This document shows, piece after piece, positions 29,947-37,770 of a stretch of DNA of 64,000 nucleotides. The position numbers were made by a program, and so were the translations under genes. This stretch comes from Loktanella atrilutea. GTDB taxonomy: Bacteria > Pseudomonadota > Alphaproteobacteria > Rhodobacterales > Rhodobacteraceae. The stretch is taken from assembly GCF_900128995.1 (NCBI RefSeq), contig NZ_FQUE01000004.1:186001-250000 (forward strand), given 5' to 3'. The notes beneath the pieces were generated by a model. That model searched no databases, was not told the origin of the DNA, and saw only the letters and a list, made by a program, of their open reading frames with translations. Within the stretch, counting starts at the first letter, position 1; each line of letters starts with the position of its first letter.

Positions 29947-30693
29947 ATGGCTGATGTTCTGGAAACCCGGCAGGGGCGGCGGATCGCCTATCACAGGACC
30001 GCGGGCACGGGGCCGACGGTGGTCTTCCTTGGCGGCTTCAAGTCCGACATGGGCGGCACCAAGGCGGTGCATCTGGAGGCATGGGCCAGGGCGCGGGGCC
30101 GCGCCTTTGTCCGATTCGACTATTCAGGGCACGGGGAAAGCAGCGGGCGGTTCGAGGACGGCGCCATCGGCGACTGGTTCGTCGACGCGCAGGCGGTGCT
30201 GGAAATGATCGCGGGCCCGCTGGTGCTGGTGGGTTCGTCCATGGGCGGCTGGATCTCGCTTCTGTGCGCGCGGGCGATGCCGGAGCGGATCGCGGGGCTG
30301 GTGACCATCGCCGCGGCGCCGGATTTCACCGAGGACAGCATGTGGGCCGGCTTTGACGTGGCGCAGAAGGCGATGCTGGACCGTGAGGGGCAGGTGGCGC
30401 TGCCGTCGGACTACGGCGATCCCTATGTCATCACGCGGCGGCTGATCATGGACGGCCGCGACCATCTGGTGCTGCGCGCGCCGCTGCATCTGGGCTGCCC
30501 GGTGCGCAGCCTGCAGGGGACGGCGGATGCGGATGTGGATGTCGGTGTCGCGCTGCGGCTGCTGGATCATGCCACCGGGCCGGACATCCGGCTGACCTTG
30601 GTCAAGGGGGCGGATCACCGGTTTTCCATGCCGGAGTGCCTTGATCTGATCGTGACGGCGGTGGAAGAGGTGCTGGACCTTATCCGCGGGTAA
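29947..30693 (+). CDS. Alpha/beta hydrolase (ABHD10-like)
   Basis: 248-residue cytoplasmic serine hydrolase. The nucleophile elbow is VGSSMGGW (about residues 97-104). The acid is probably the Asp in QGTADADVDV and the catalytic His is in KGADHRFSMPEC. The N-terminus VVFLGGFKSDMGGTKA and the pattern RFDYSGHGESSGRF are typical of the ABHD10/palmitoyl-protein thioesterase-like group. The substrate is not determined: thioesters, glucuronides or small esters are possible. ATG 29947 is close behind a weak GGTGCG. Confidence 0.82.
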   Translation: MADVLETRQGRRIAYHRTAGTGPTVVFLGGFKSDMGGTKAVHLEAWARARGRAFVRFDYSGHGESSGRFEDGAIGDWFVDAQAVLEMIAGPLVLVGSSMGGWISLLCARAMPERIAGLVTIAAAPDFTEDSMWAGFDVAQKAMLDREGQVALPSDYGDPYVITRRLIMDGRDHLVLRAPLHLGCPVRSLQGTADADVDVGVALRLLDHATGPDIRLTLVKGADHRFSMPECLDLIVTAVEEVLDLIRG

Positions 30694-30774
30694 CGCGCGC
30701 TGATCGTTGATGTTTTTTCAATCCTTTCGTGATGGCCGCGGGGCTGACGGCCAGCGGTGGCGGGAATCCGGGAC

Positions 30775-32121
30775 ATGGCACTGACACGGGGGCAGATGGC
30801 GGGCTGGGGGCTGGCCGACATGGGCGTGAACGTCTTTGTCGTGGTCAAGCAGTTGCTGGTCTTCACGTATCTTGCGACCTACCTCGGCGTGCCGCCGGGG
30901 GTCGCTGGGCTGGTGACCTTTGCGGTGCTGGCCTTTGACGTGGTGACGAATCCGATCGTCGGCTACCTGTCGGACCGCAGCCAAAGCCGCTGGGGGCGGC
31001 GGGCGCCCTGGATCGCCGTGGGCGCGCCGCTGCTGGCCCTGTCCATCGTCGTGATGTTCGCGGTGCCAGAGGGCTTGGCGTGGCAGGCCAATGCCCTGTG
31101 GGTGCTGGTGTTCTTTGCCGCCGCTTCTGTCGGGTTCACATTTGTCGCGATCCCCTACGGCGCCATGGCGGGAGAGATGACGCAGGATCCGCGCGAACGG
31201 TCCGTGATGATGGCCTTCCGCATGACCTTTGCCTCTTTGGGCCTGCTGACGGCGGGGGCCTTGGTGCCGGCGCTGGCGGGGGACAGCCGGGCGGGATACG
31301 CGCGGGCGGTGCTGGTGGTGGCGCCGGTCGTGGTTGTCACGATCTGGGGGATGCTTTGGGCGGTGCGCCGCGCGCCCCGGATCGCCACGCCCGCGACCGA
31401 CGGCTTCGGCGCCGTCCTGCGGCTGGTGCTGGGCAACCGGGCCTTTGCGGTGCTGGTCCTGCTCTACGGCGTGTTGACGCTGGGCGTCGCGCTGATCGGG
31501 GCGGGGCTGCAACTGGCGGCGCTTTACCTGATCGGCGATGACGGCGGTCCGCTGTCGGGGGTGGCGGGGGCGCTGGGGGTCTTCCCGACCCTCTTCGCGG
31601 CCTTCATCCTTGGGTCGGTGGCGTCGCAGTTTCCATGGGTCCGCGCCTGTGGCCGGTGGGGCAAGGTGACTGCGCTGATGGGGGGCCTGGGGCTTTATGT
31701 CGTGGTGCTGGCGGGCGTCTGGGCCAGTTTGCCTGCGACCGGCGTGACCGCCATGGCGGGGCTGTTCGTGCTGGCCGGGGTGGCGAACGGCGCCTATCAG
31801 CAGATCCCCTGGGCGATGTATCCAGACCTGATGGACGTGACCCGCGCACGACAGGGCACGGCGGTCGAGGGCGCGTTCAGCGCGGTCTGGCTGTTCGGGC
31901 AGAAGGTCGCGAATGCGCTGGCGCCGCTGCTGCTGGGGGTGATCCTGCAGGCGGCGGGGTGGCGCGCCTCTGCCAGCGGGGTGGTGGCGCAGGACGGCCC
32001 GGCGCTGGCGGCGCTGCGGGCGGCGCTGACGCTGGCGCCGGCTGGCATCTTTCTGGCGGGGATGGCGGGGATCTGGCTGGTCTACCGCCCGCTGGCCCGC
32101 GGGGTGGCGACGCACCGCTAG
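30775..32121 (+). CDS. MFS transporter of the GPH (MelB-like) family
   Basis: 448-residue carrier with about 12 TM helices. The N-terminal WGLADMGVNVFVVVKQLLVFTYLATYLGVPPGVAG and the loop 2-3 motif GYLSDRSQSRWGRRAPWI match the glycoside-pentoside-hexuronide:cation symporters. A second-half motif QQIPWAMYPDLMDVT is also characteristic. ATG 30775 was chosen over GTG 30757. The likely substrate is a sugar or glycoside, but related Rhodobacterales proteins are only annotated generically. It is followed by an alpha/beta hydrolase 74 bp downstream. Confidence 0.85.
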   Translation: MALTRGQMAGWGLADMGVNVFVVVKQLLVFTYLATYLGVPPGVAGLVTFAVLAFDVVTNPIVGYLSDRSQSRWGRRAPWIAVGAPLLALSIVVMFAVPEGLAWQANALWVLVFFAAASVGFTFVAIPYGAMAGEMTQDPRERSVMMAFRMTFASLGLLTAGALVPALAGDSRAGYARAVLVVAPVVVVTIWGMLWAVRRAPRIATPATDGFGAVLRLVLGNRAFAVLVLLYGVLTLGVALIGAGLQLAALYLIGDDGGPLSGVAGALGVFPTLFAAFILGSVASQFPWVRACGRWGKVTALMGGLGLYVVVLAGVWASLPATGVTAMAGLFVLAGVANGAYQQIPWAMYPDLMDVTRARQGTAVEGAFSAVWLFGQKVANALAPLLLGVILQAAGWRASASGVVAQDGPALAALRAALTLAPAGIFLAGMAGIWLVYRPLARGVATHR

Positions 32122-32195
32122 GTCCGGACGGCCCCGGTTGCACCGCGCCGGCGGGCCTGCCATGTAGGGCGAAACCGAAGGAACGGGACGAGGAC

Positions 32196-32909
32196 ATGAC
32201 GCGCGAACCGCTGGTGCTGATCCCACCGATGCTGTGCGACGCCCGCGTCTTTGGCCCGCTGACGGCGGGGCTGTCGCCGCAGCATCCGATCTGCATCATG
32301 CCGACCACCGGGGCCGAGCGGATCGAGGAGATGGCGAGCCGCATCCTTGACTGGGCGCCGCCGAAGTTCGCGCTGCTGGGACTGTCGATGGGCGGCACCG
32401 TGGCGCTGGAGGTGATCCGCCGCGCGCCCGCCCGTGTCACGCGGATCGCGCTGATGGACTGCACCTCTCAGGCCGAGACGCCAGAGGCCGCGGCCGCGCG
32501 CGAGCCGCTGATCGTCGCCGCGCGGGCGGGCCGCTTCGCCGATGTCGTGACGCAGGAGATGCCCGCCGGCTGTCTGGCGGACGGGCCGCGGCGCAAGGCG
32601 GTGCTGGAGCTGCTGGCGACCATGGCGCGGGCGATCGGGCCGGTCGCCTATGTCGCGCAGGCGCGCGCGATGCAGCGGCGCAAGGACCAGTCGGCGACCC
32701 TGCGGCAGATCAAGGTGCCGACATTGGTGCTTTGCGGGGCCGAGGACACGATCTGGCCGGTGCGCCGGCACGCATTCATGGCGGAAATGGTGCCCTATGC
32801 CCGGATGGAGGTCATCGCCGGGGCGGGACATCTGCCGCCGCTGGAGCAGCCGCAGCAGACGGTCGAACTGGTCCGCGCCTTCATGCAGCAGCCCGCGACA
32901 CAGCGTTAG
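32196..32909 (+). CDS. Alpha/beta hydrolase
   Basis: 237-residue serine hydrolase. The opening VLIPPMLCDARVFGPLTAGLSPQHPI is the strand-loop before the nucleophile; the elbow is LLGLSMGGTVALEV (about residues 68-72). The triad continues with Asp in LCGAEDTIWPV and His in IAGAGHLPPLEQP. The C-terminal helix ends in TVELVRAFM. ATG 32196 follows a GAACGGGACGAGGAC leader. Substrate unknown; position just before the PHA locus might suggest an ester or acyl substrate, which is conjecture. Convergent with phaZ across about 30 bp. Confidence 0.82.
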   Translation: MTREPLVLIPPMLCDARVFGPLTAGLSPQHPICIMPTTGAERIEEMASRILDWAPPKFALLGLSMGGTVALEVIRRAPARVTRIALMDCTSQAETPEAAAAREPLIVAARAGRFADVVTQEMPAGCLADGPRRKAVLELLATMARAIGPVAYVAQARAMQRRKDQSATLRQIKVPTLVLCGAEDTIWPVRRHAFMAEMVPYARMEVIAGAGHLPPLEQPQQTVELVRAFMQQPATQR

Positions 32910-32939
32910 GCGGCCCGGCCCCCGTGGGCCGGGTGGGCG

Positions 32940-34595
32940 TCAGGCGTTGTCGGTGCCGGTCTTCCTGACCATCGCGGTGACATTGCCGGGCGCCGACTGT
33001 GCCTTGTCCTTGCCGATCTCTTCCACCGGGTCCGGTTTGGCCTTGGCCGCGGCGGGGGAGTCGCCGGCGGGGACCGTGGTCGGCGCTTCGGTCGGTGCGT
33101 CGACTGCCTTGGCCGCCGCGGCAGGTTTGGCATCGGCCTTCGGCGCTTGCGCCGGCTGAGCAGCGGCTTTGGGTGTCCCGGCGGATTTTGCCGCGGCCTT
33201 GGGGGCTTCTGCCGGCTTGGCGGCGGCTTTCGGCGCTGGGGTCGACTTTGCGGGTTTGGGTTTTGCGGCGGCCTTCGACTTCGCGGTGGCGGCCTTCGGC
33301 TTGGCGGTCGCAGCGGCAGTCTTGGCGGCGGGCGCGCGCGCGGCCTTTGCCTCTGCCGCCGGTGCGTCGGAATTGGCGTCGATGAAATCCAGCACCAGCG
33401 GGCGGATGTTCTTGCGCCACTTGCCACCGGCGAAGATGCCGTAGTGACCCGCCCCCGGTTCAAGGTGGGCGGCCTTCTTGCTGTCCGGCAGGCCGGTCAG
33501 CAGGGCGAGGGCGGCAAGGCACTGGCCGGGGGCCGAGATGTCGTCCTTCTCGCCCTCGACCACCTTCACGGCGACGGTCGTGATCTTGCCGATGTCGACC
33601 TTCTTGCCGGCGACGGTGAAATCGTTGCGGGCGATGTCGCGGTTCTTGAACACGCGTTCCACCGTCGACAGGTAGAATTCCGCAGGCATATCCATGACGG
33701 CGAGGTATTCGTCGTAGAACTCGTTGTGCTTGTCGTGGTCCGACGCCTCGCCCTTGGCGGTCGAGATGATCTGGTCGCGGAACGCCTTGGCGTGCAGGTC
33801 CTTGTTCATCGCGATGAAGGACGACAGCTGCAGCAGACCGGGATAGACCTGCCGGCCGACGCCCTTGAACTTGAAGCCGACGCGCTGGATCATCGCGGTT
33901 TCCAGCTGCCCCATCGTGACCGCATTGCCGAAATCGGTGACAGAGGTCGGGTTCGCGTCCGGGTCGATCGGACCGCCGATCAGGGTCATCGACCGGGGCT
34001 GCGCCGAGGGGTCTTCCTCTGCCAGATAGGCGACGGCGGCGAGCGTCAGCGGGGCCGGCTGGCAGACCGCGATGACGTGCAGATCGGCGCCCAGTTCCTT
34101 CATGAAGTCGACGAGGTAGAGGGTCGAATCCTCGATATCGAACTTGCCGGCGCTGACGGGAATGTCGCGGGCGTTGTGCCAGTCGGTGACATAGACCTCG
34201 CAGTCGGGCAGGAGCGAGATCACGGTCTTCTTGACCAGCGTGGCGTAGTGGCCGGACATCGGCGCCACCAGCAGCACGCGGCGCGGTTTCGGATCGCGGC
34301 CGCCGACGTTGAAGTGGATCAGGTTGCCGAACGGCTTTTCCAGCACGCTTTCGATATGGACGACGTGGTCGGTGCCGTCGGCAGCGGTCTGGACGGGAAT
34401 GTTCCAGTCCGGTTTCACGACCATGCGGGAAAAGGCGCGTTCCGTCACGGTGCCCCACGCACCCAGCCATTCCATGAAGGGGTTCGCCGTCATCGACATC
34501 ATGGGATAGGCAGCCATCGCGCGCGCGGTCGACCCGAGCCACTGGTTCGTGTTACGCATGCTTTCCATCATGTCGTAGGTCATCATATACTTCAT
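32940..34595 (-). CDS. phaZ: Intracellular PHA depolymerase PhaZ with a histone-like C-terminal tail
   Basis: 551 residues. The first ~408 form the intracellular polyhydroxyalkanoate depolymerase (MKYMMTYDMMESMRNTNQW at the start; the nucleophile region is VIAVCQPAPLTLA with Cys in place of Ser, as in PhaZ1-type enzymes; candidate catalytic His in LEPGAGHYGIFAG). It hydrolyses stored PHA to hydroxyacyl monomers. The last ~143 residues (from about 409) are Ala/Lys/Pro-rich, with repeats like KPKAATAKSKAAAKPKPAK and PAEAPKAAAKSAGTPKAAA, resembling the histone-like tail of PhaF phasins. I know of no such tail in most PhaZ proteins. ATG 34595 has AGGAG upstream. Divergent from phaC. Confidence 0.9.
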   Translation of the reverse strand: MKYMMTYDMMESMRNTNQWLGSTARAMAAYPMMSMTANPFMEWLGAWGTVTERAFSRMVVKPDWNIPVQTAADGTDHVVHIESVLEKPFGNLIHFNVGGRDPKPRRVLLVAPMSGHYATLVKKTVISLLPDCEVYVTDWHNARDIPVSAGKFDIEDSTLYLVDFMKELGADLHVIAVCQPAPLTLAAVAYLAEEDPSAQPRSMTLIGGPIDPDANPTSVTDFGNAVTMGQLETAMIQRVGFKFKGVGRQVYPGLLQLSSFIAMNKDLHAKAFRDQIISTAKGEASDHDKHNEFYDEYLAVMDMPAEFYLSTVERVFKNRDIARNDFTVAGKKVDIGKITTVAVKVVEGEKDDISAPGQCLAALALLTGLPDSKKAAHLEPGAGHYGIFAGGKWRKNIRPLVLDFIDANSDAPAAEAKAARAPAAKTAAATAKPKAATAKSKAAAKPKPAKSTPAPKAAAKPAEAPKAAAKSAGTPKAAAQPAQAPKADAKPAAAAKAVDAPTEAPTTVPAGDSPAAAKAKPDPVEEIGKDKAQSAPGNVTAMVRKTGTDNA

Positions 34596-34662
34596 GGGGG
34601 AAGGCTCCTGAGTGGTCGCGCAACGAATGCTGCGACTGCGAAGGTAGGGCGGGGGGATTGCT
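34596..34662. promoter_or_regulatory. Divergent phaZ/phaC promoter region
   Basis: 67 bp separate the two start codons, so promoters for both genes must overlap here or inside the coding ends. It contains CTGCGACTGC (34630-34639), two direct TGC-rich half sites that weakly resemble PhaR targets. No convincing -35/-10 pair is seen. Confidence 0.35.
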
Positions 34663-36459
34663 ATGACAACCAATGATATGGTCGGAACGGAAACGGACCG
34701 TAAAAATCTTGACAATCTGCAACAGAACCTTTCACGCGTCGACGAACTGACGCACCGGCTGGTCGCGGCGCTGTCCAAGGGGCGTCAGGTGCCCCCGGCG
34801 CTGCAGGGTCCGAGCAGCGAGCTTTATGCCAAGGCGGCCGGTGCCTACTGGTCCGAGATGATCAACAACCCGGCCAAGCTGATCGAGCATCAGCTGTCGT
34901 TCTGGTCGAAATCGGTGACCCATTTCATCGAGGCGCAGGCGCTGCTGGCGCAGGGGCGGATCGCGGCGCCGGAGGACAAGACGCCGGAGGATCGCCGCTT
35001 CTCCCACGAGCTGTGGAAGACGAACCCGTTCTTCAACTTCGTCAAGCAGCAATACATGATCAACGCCGAGGCGATCACGCAGGCGATCGAGGATGTCGAC
35101 ACGCTTGACCCGGCGGAAAAGAAGCGCCTGCGCTATTTCGGCCAGCAGATCGTGGACCTGTTCAGCCCGACGAACTTCCTTGCCACCAACCCCGAGGCGC
35201 TGAGCCTTGCGGTCGAGACGGACGGCGAGTCGCTGGTCAAGGGGCTGGAGAACCTTGTCCGCGACCTCGAGGCGAATGACGGCGATCTGGTGGTGACGCT
35301 GGCGGACAAGGATGCCTTTACCGTGGGCGAGAATCTGGCGACGACGCCGGGCAAGGTCGTGTTCCGCAACCACATGTTCGAACTGATCCAGTACACGCCG
35401 ACGACGGACAAGGTCCACGCGGTGCCGCTGCTGATCTTTCCGCCATGGATCAACAAGTTCTACATCCTCGACCTGAAGGCCGAAAATTCGCTGATCCGCT
35501 GGATCGTGGAGCAGGGCTATACGCTGTTCGTGGTGTCATGGGTCAATCCCGACGCCAGCTACGCCGACACGACCATGACCGATTACATCGAGGACGGCTT
35601 TCTGCGGGCCATCCAGGCGGTGAAGGAGATCTGCGAGGTGCCGCAGGTCAATACGGTCGGCTATTGCATCGCGGGCACGACCCTGTCGCTGACGCTGGCG
35701 CTGCTGAACCAGCGCGACGACAGTTCGGTGAACGCCGCGACGCTGTTCACGGCACTGACCGACTTTTCCGACCGGGGCGAGGTGGGTGTCTTCCTTGACG
35801 AGGATTTCGTGGGCGGGATCGAGCGCGAGGTCGCGGTCACGGGGATCCTCGACAGCTATTACATGTCGCGCACCTTCAGTTTCCTGCGGTCCAACGACCT
35901 GATCTATGGCCCGGCGATCAAAAGCTACATGATGGGCAAGGCGCCGCCGGCGTTCGATCTGCTGTACTGGAACGGCGACGCCACGAACCTGCCCGGCAAG
36001 ATGGCGCAGCAGTACCTGCGCGGGCTGTGCCAGCAGGACCGCTTTGCCACCGACGGTTTCGACGTCGCCGGCACGACCGTGCAGATCAAGGAGGTGACGG
36101 TGCCGATCTGTGCCGTCGCCTGCGAGACGGATCACATCGCGGCGTGGAAGAGCAGCTTTCGCGGGGTTCAGAAGATGGGGTCCGAGGACAAGACCTTCAT
36201 CCTGTCGGGGTCGGGGCATATCGCGGGGATCGTCAATCCGCCGGCCAAGAAGAAATATGGCCACTGGACCCATGCGGACCTGTCACTCGATCCCGATGCG
36301 TGGAAGGCCGCGGCGGACAGGCACGACGGCAGCTGGTGGCCGATGTGGGAGGCGTGGCTGGCACCCAAATCCGGCAAGATGATCGCGGCACGGACACCCG
36401 GCACGGCGCAGTATCCCGTGCTGTGCGATGCGCCCGGAAGTTACGTCACGGGGCCCTGA
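34663..36459 (+). CDS. phaC: Class I poly(3-hydroxyalkanoate) synthase PhaC
   Basis: 598-residue polymerase joining (R)-3-hydroxyacyl-CoA units into PHA on the granule surface. The lipase-like box GYCIAGT (G-x-C-x-G) carries the nucleophilic Cys near residue 331. The other triad members are candidates: Asp in CETDHIAAWKS and His in LSGSGHIAGIVNPP. The N-terminal AYWSEMINNPAKLIEHQLSFW and the PPWINKFYILDL segment are typical for class I. Length is normal. No phaE or phaR(type IV) subunit is near, as expected for class I. phaP and phaR follow downstream. Confidence 0.95.
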   Translation: MTTNDMVGTETDRKNLDNLQQNLSRVDELTHRLVAALSKGRQVPPALQGPSSELYAKAAGAYWSEMINNPAKLIEHQLSFWSKSVTHFIEAQALLAQGRIAAPEDKTPEDRRFSHELWKTNPFFNFVKQQYMINAEAITQAIEDVDTLDPAEKKRLRYFGQQIVDLFSPTNFLATNPEALSLAVETDGESLVKGLENLVRDLEANDGDLVVTLADKDAFTVGENLATTPGKVVFRNHMFELIQYTPTTDKVHAVPLLIFPPWINKFYILDLKAENSLIRWIVEQGYTLFVVSWVNPDASYADTTMTDYIEDGFLRAIQAVKEICEVPQVNTVGYCIAGTTLSLTLALLNQRDDSSVNAATLFTALTDFSDRGEVGVFLDEDFVGGIEREVAVTGILDSYYMSRTFSFLRSNDLIYGPAIKSYMMGKAPPAFDLLYWNGDATNLPGKMAQQYLRGLCQQDRFATDGFDVAGTTVQIKEVTVPICAVACETDHIAAWKSSFRGVQKMGSEDKTFILSGSGHIAGIVNPPAKKKYGHWTHADLSLDPDAWKAAADRHDGSWWPMWEAWLAPKSGKMIAARTPGTAQYPVLCDAPGSYVTGP

Positions 36460-36521
36460 AACGAAACGCCTTAAAATTGCATTGCGGAATCAAAGCTTTG
36501 TTCTGGGGTGAAATTTTTATG

Positions 36522-36569
36522 CTGCAGTGCAGAAAAAGGGTTGAAATGCTGCAGTGCAGCATGTAAATA
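36522..36569 (+). promoter_or_regulatory. phaP promoter with two PhaR-type operators
   Basis: Two identical CTGCAGTGCAG sequences at 36522-36532 and 36549-36559 (27 bp apart, CTGC-N3-GCAG form). The second lies wholly within the 17-bp spacer of a promoter: -35 TTGAAA (36541-36546) and -10 TAAATA (36564-36569). This form matches the TGC-rich palindrome described for PhaR of Rhodobacter/Paracoccus. PhaR bound there should block phaP until it is titrated by nascent PHA. Confidence 0.75.
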
Positions 36570-36630
36570 GGGGTCAGTCGAAAAAAGACGGTCGAACCCT
36601 CTGCCGTCACATACTGCAAAGGATCACACC

Positions 36631-37080
36631 ATGGCCAAGACCCAAGATTTCACCTCTGTCTTCAAAGACATGATGGGCTCGTTCCCGGTCGACACGAAGT
36701 CGATGGAAGACGCCTACAAGTCGCAGACCACGCTGGCCGAGAAGCTCTCGACCGTGTCGCTGTCCGCCGCTCAGGAATCCGCGCAACTGTCCGCCAAGTG
36801 GGCGCAGGACACGCTGACCAAGATGCAGGACATGACCAAGGCAAAGTCCGAGCCCGCCGATTACGCCAAGTCGATGACCGACTTCGTGACCGCGACCTCT
36901 GAATCCGCCGCCGAGCACATGGCCGCCTTCGCCGAGATCGCCAAGAAGGTCCAGACCCAGACGCTGGAACTGATGATGGCCGCTGGCAAGGACATGTCCG
37001 AGGACATGACCGCCGCCGCGAAGAAGGCGCAGGACGAGATGACCAACGCCGCGAAGAAAGCCACCACCGCCGCCAAGTAA
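36631..37080 (+). CDS. phaP: Phasin PhaP
   Basis: 149-residue amphipathic helical protein coating PHA granules and setting their number and size. It is Ala/Lys/Met-rich with no Cys; typical phasin segments are EKLSTVSLSAAQESAQLSAKWAQDTL and DYAKSMTDFVTATSESAAEHM. The C-terminal AAAKKAQDEMTNAAKKATTAAK is basic and Ala-rich, echoing the tail on PhaZ. It is preceded by a promoter carrying two PhaR-type sites and followed by a strong intrinsic terminator, so it can be expressed as a separate high-level transcript. Confidence 0.9.
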   Translation: MAKTQDFTSVFKDMMGSFPVDTKSMEDAYKSQTTLAEKLSTVSLSAAQESAQLSAKWAQDTLTKMQDMTKAKSEPADYAKSMTDFVTATSESAAEHMAAFAEIAKKVQTQTLELMMAAGKDMSEDMTAAAKKAQDEMTNAAKKATTAAK

Positions 37081-37104
37081 GCGACCGGTGCGACGCAAGA
37101 CAAA

Positions 37105-37134
37105 GGCGCGTCCCCGAAAGGGGGCGCGCCTTTT
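37105..37134 (+). terminator. Rho-independent terminator of phaP
   Basis: GC-rich stem GGCGCGTCCCC / GGGGGCGCGCC with GAAA loop, followed by TTTT. It lies 25 bp after the phaP stop and before the phaR promoter. Confidence 0.88.
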
Positions 37135-37150
37135 GCGTGCAGGGTTTTCC

Positions 37151-37191
37151 TTGTTTGCGGTGCACTTGCGGCATAGCATCGCTGCACTGCA
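37151..37191 (+). promoter_or_regulatory. phaR promoter with a PhaR-type site near the start point
   Basis: -35 TTGTTT (37151-37156), 17 bp, -10 TAGCAT (37174-37179). CTGCACTGCA (37182-37191), one base short of the CTGC-N3-GCAG palindrome, overlaps the expected transcription start. This fits autorepression by PhaR. Confidence 0.6.
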
Positions 37192-37212
37192 TCATGCTTT
37201 GGAGGGCATACC

Positions 37213-37758
37213 GTGGCCGCCACCGACAAACCGCTGCTGATCAAGCGTTACGCCAGCCGACGACTCTACAACACGGAAACCAGCGACTACGTCACGCTGG
37301 AGGATATCGCGAAATTCATCCGCGCCGGGCGCGAGGTGCAGATCGTCGACCTCAAGACCGGGGACGATCTGACCCGTCAATACCTGCTGCAGATCATTGC
37401 GGAACACGAAAGCCGCGGCGAAAGCGTGCTGGGGGTCGACCTGCTGACAGACCTCGTGCGCAGCTATACCAGCCAGGCCGCATCGGTCGTGCCGCAGTTT
37501 CTGACCGCCAGCTTCGAGATGCTGCGCGACGGGCAAAGCAAGGCGATGGAGAACATGACCAAGTCGAACCCGTTGCTGAACATGCCGGGGTTCGATGCCA
37601 TGCGCACGCAGCAGGCCGCCTTCTTCAAGGCGATGACCGGCGGCATGATCCCCGGCGCCGCGCGGGACGAAGCGGCGGCAAAGCCCGCCGACGACCTCGA
37701 GACGATCAAGGCGCAACTGGCCGAGATGCAGGACAAGCTGTCCAAGCTGGGCAAGTAG
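37213..37758 (+). CDS. phaR: PHA synthesis repressor PhaR
   Basis: 181-residue DNA-binding protein that senses PHA. The N-terminal PHB/PHA accumulation regulator domain is clear: LLIKRYASRRLYNTETSDYVTLEDIAKFIRAGREVQIVDLKTGDDLT (about residues 8-54). The phasin-like middle (FEMLRDGQSKAMENM) binds polymer, and the C-terminal AELAEMQDKLSKLGK-like helix may mediate oligomers. GTG start with GGAGGG upstream. It probably represses phaP and itself through the CTGC-N3-GCAG sites nearby; when PHA appears it leaves DNA for the granule. Confidence 0.93.
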   Translation: MAATDKPLLIKRYASRRLYNTETSDYVTLEDIAKFIRAGREVQIVDLKTGDDLTRQYLLQIIAEHESRGESVLGVDLLTDLVRSYTSQAASVVPQFLTASFEMLRDGQSKAMENMTKSNPLLNMPGFDAMRTQQAAFFKAMTGGMIPGAARDEAAAKPADDLETIKAQLAEMQDKLSKLGK

Positions 37759-37770
37759 GGTCACGCCCCC

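Noticed and set aside
36583-36600. Possible tRNA T-loop (GGTCGAACCC) before phaP
   Set aside because: No acceptor stem, D-arm or anticodon arm can be built around it; it lies in the phaP leader.
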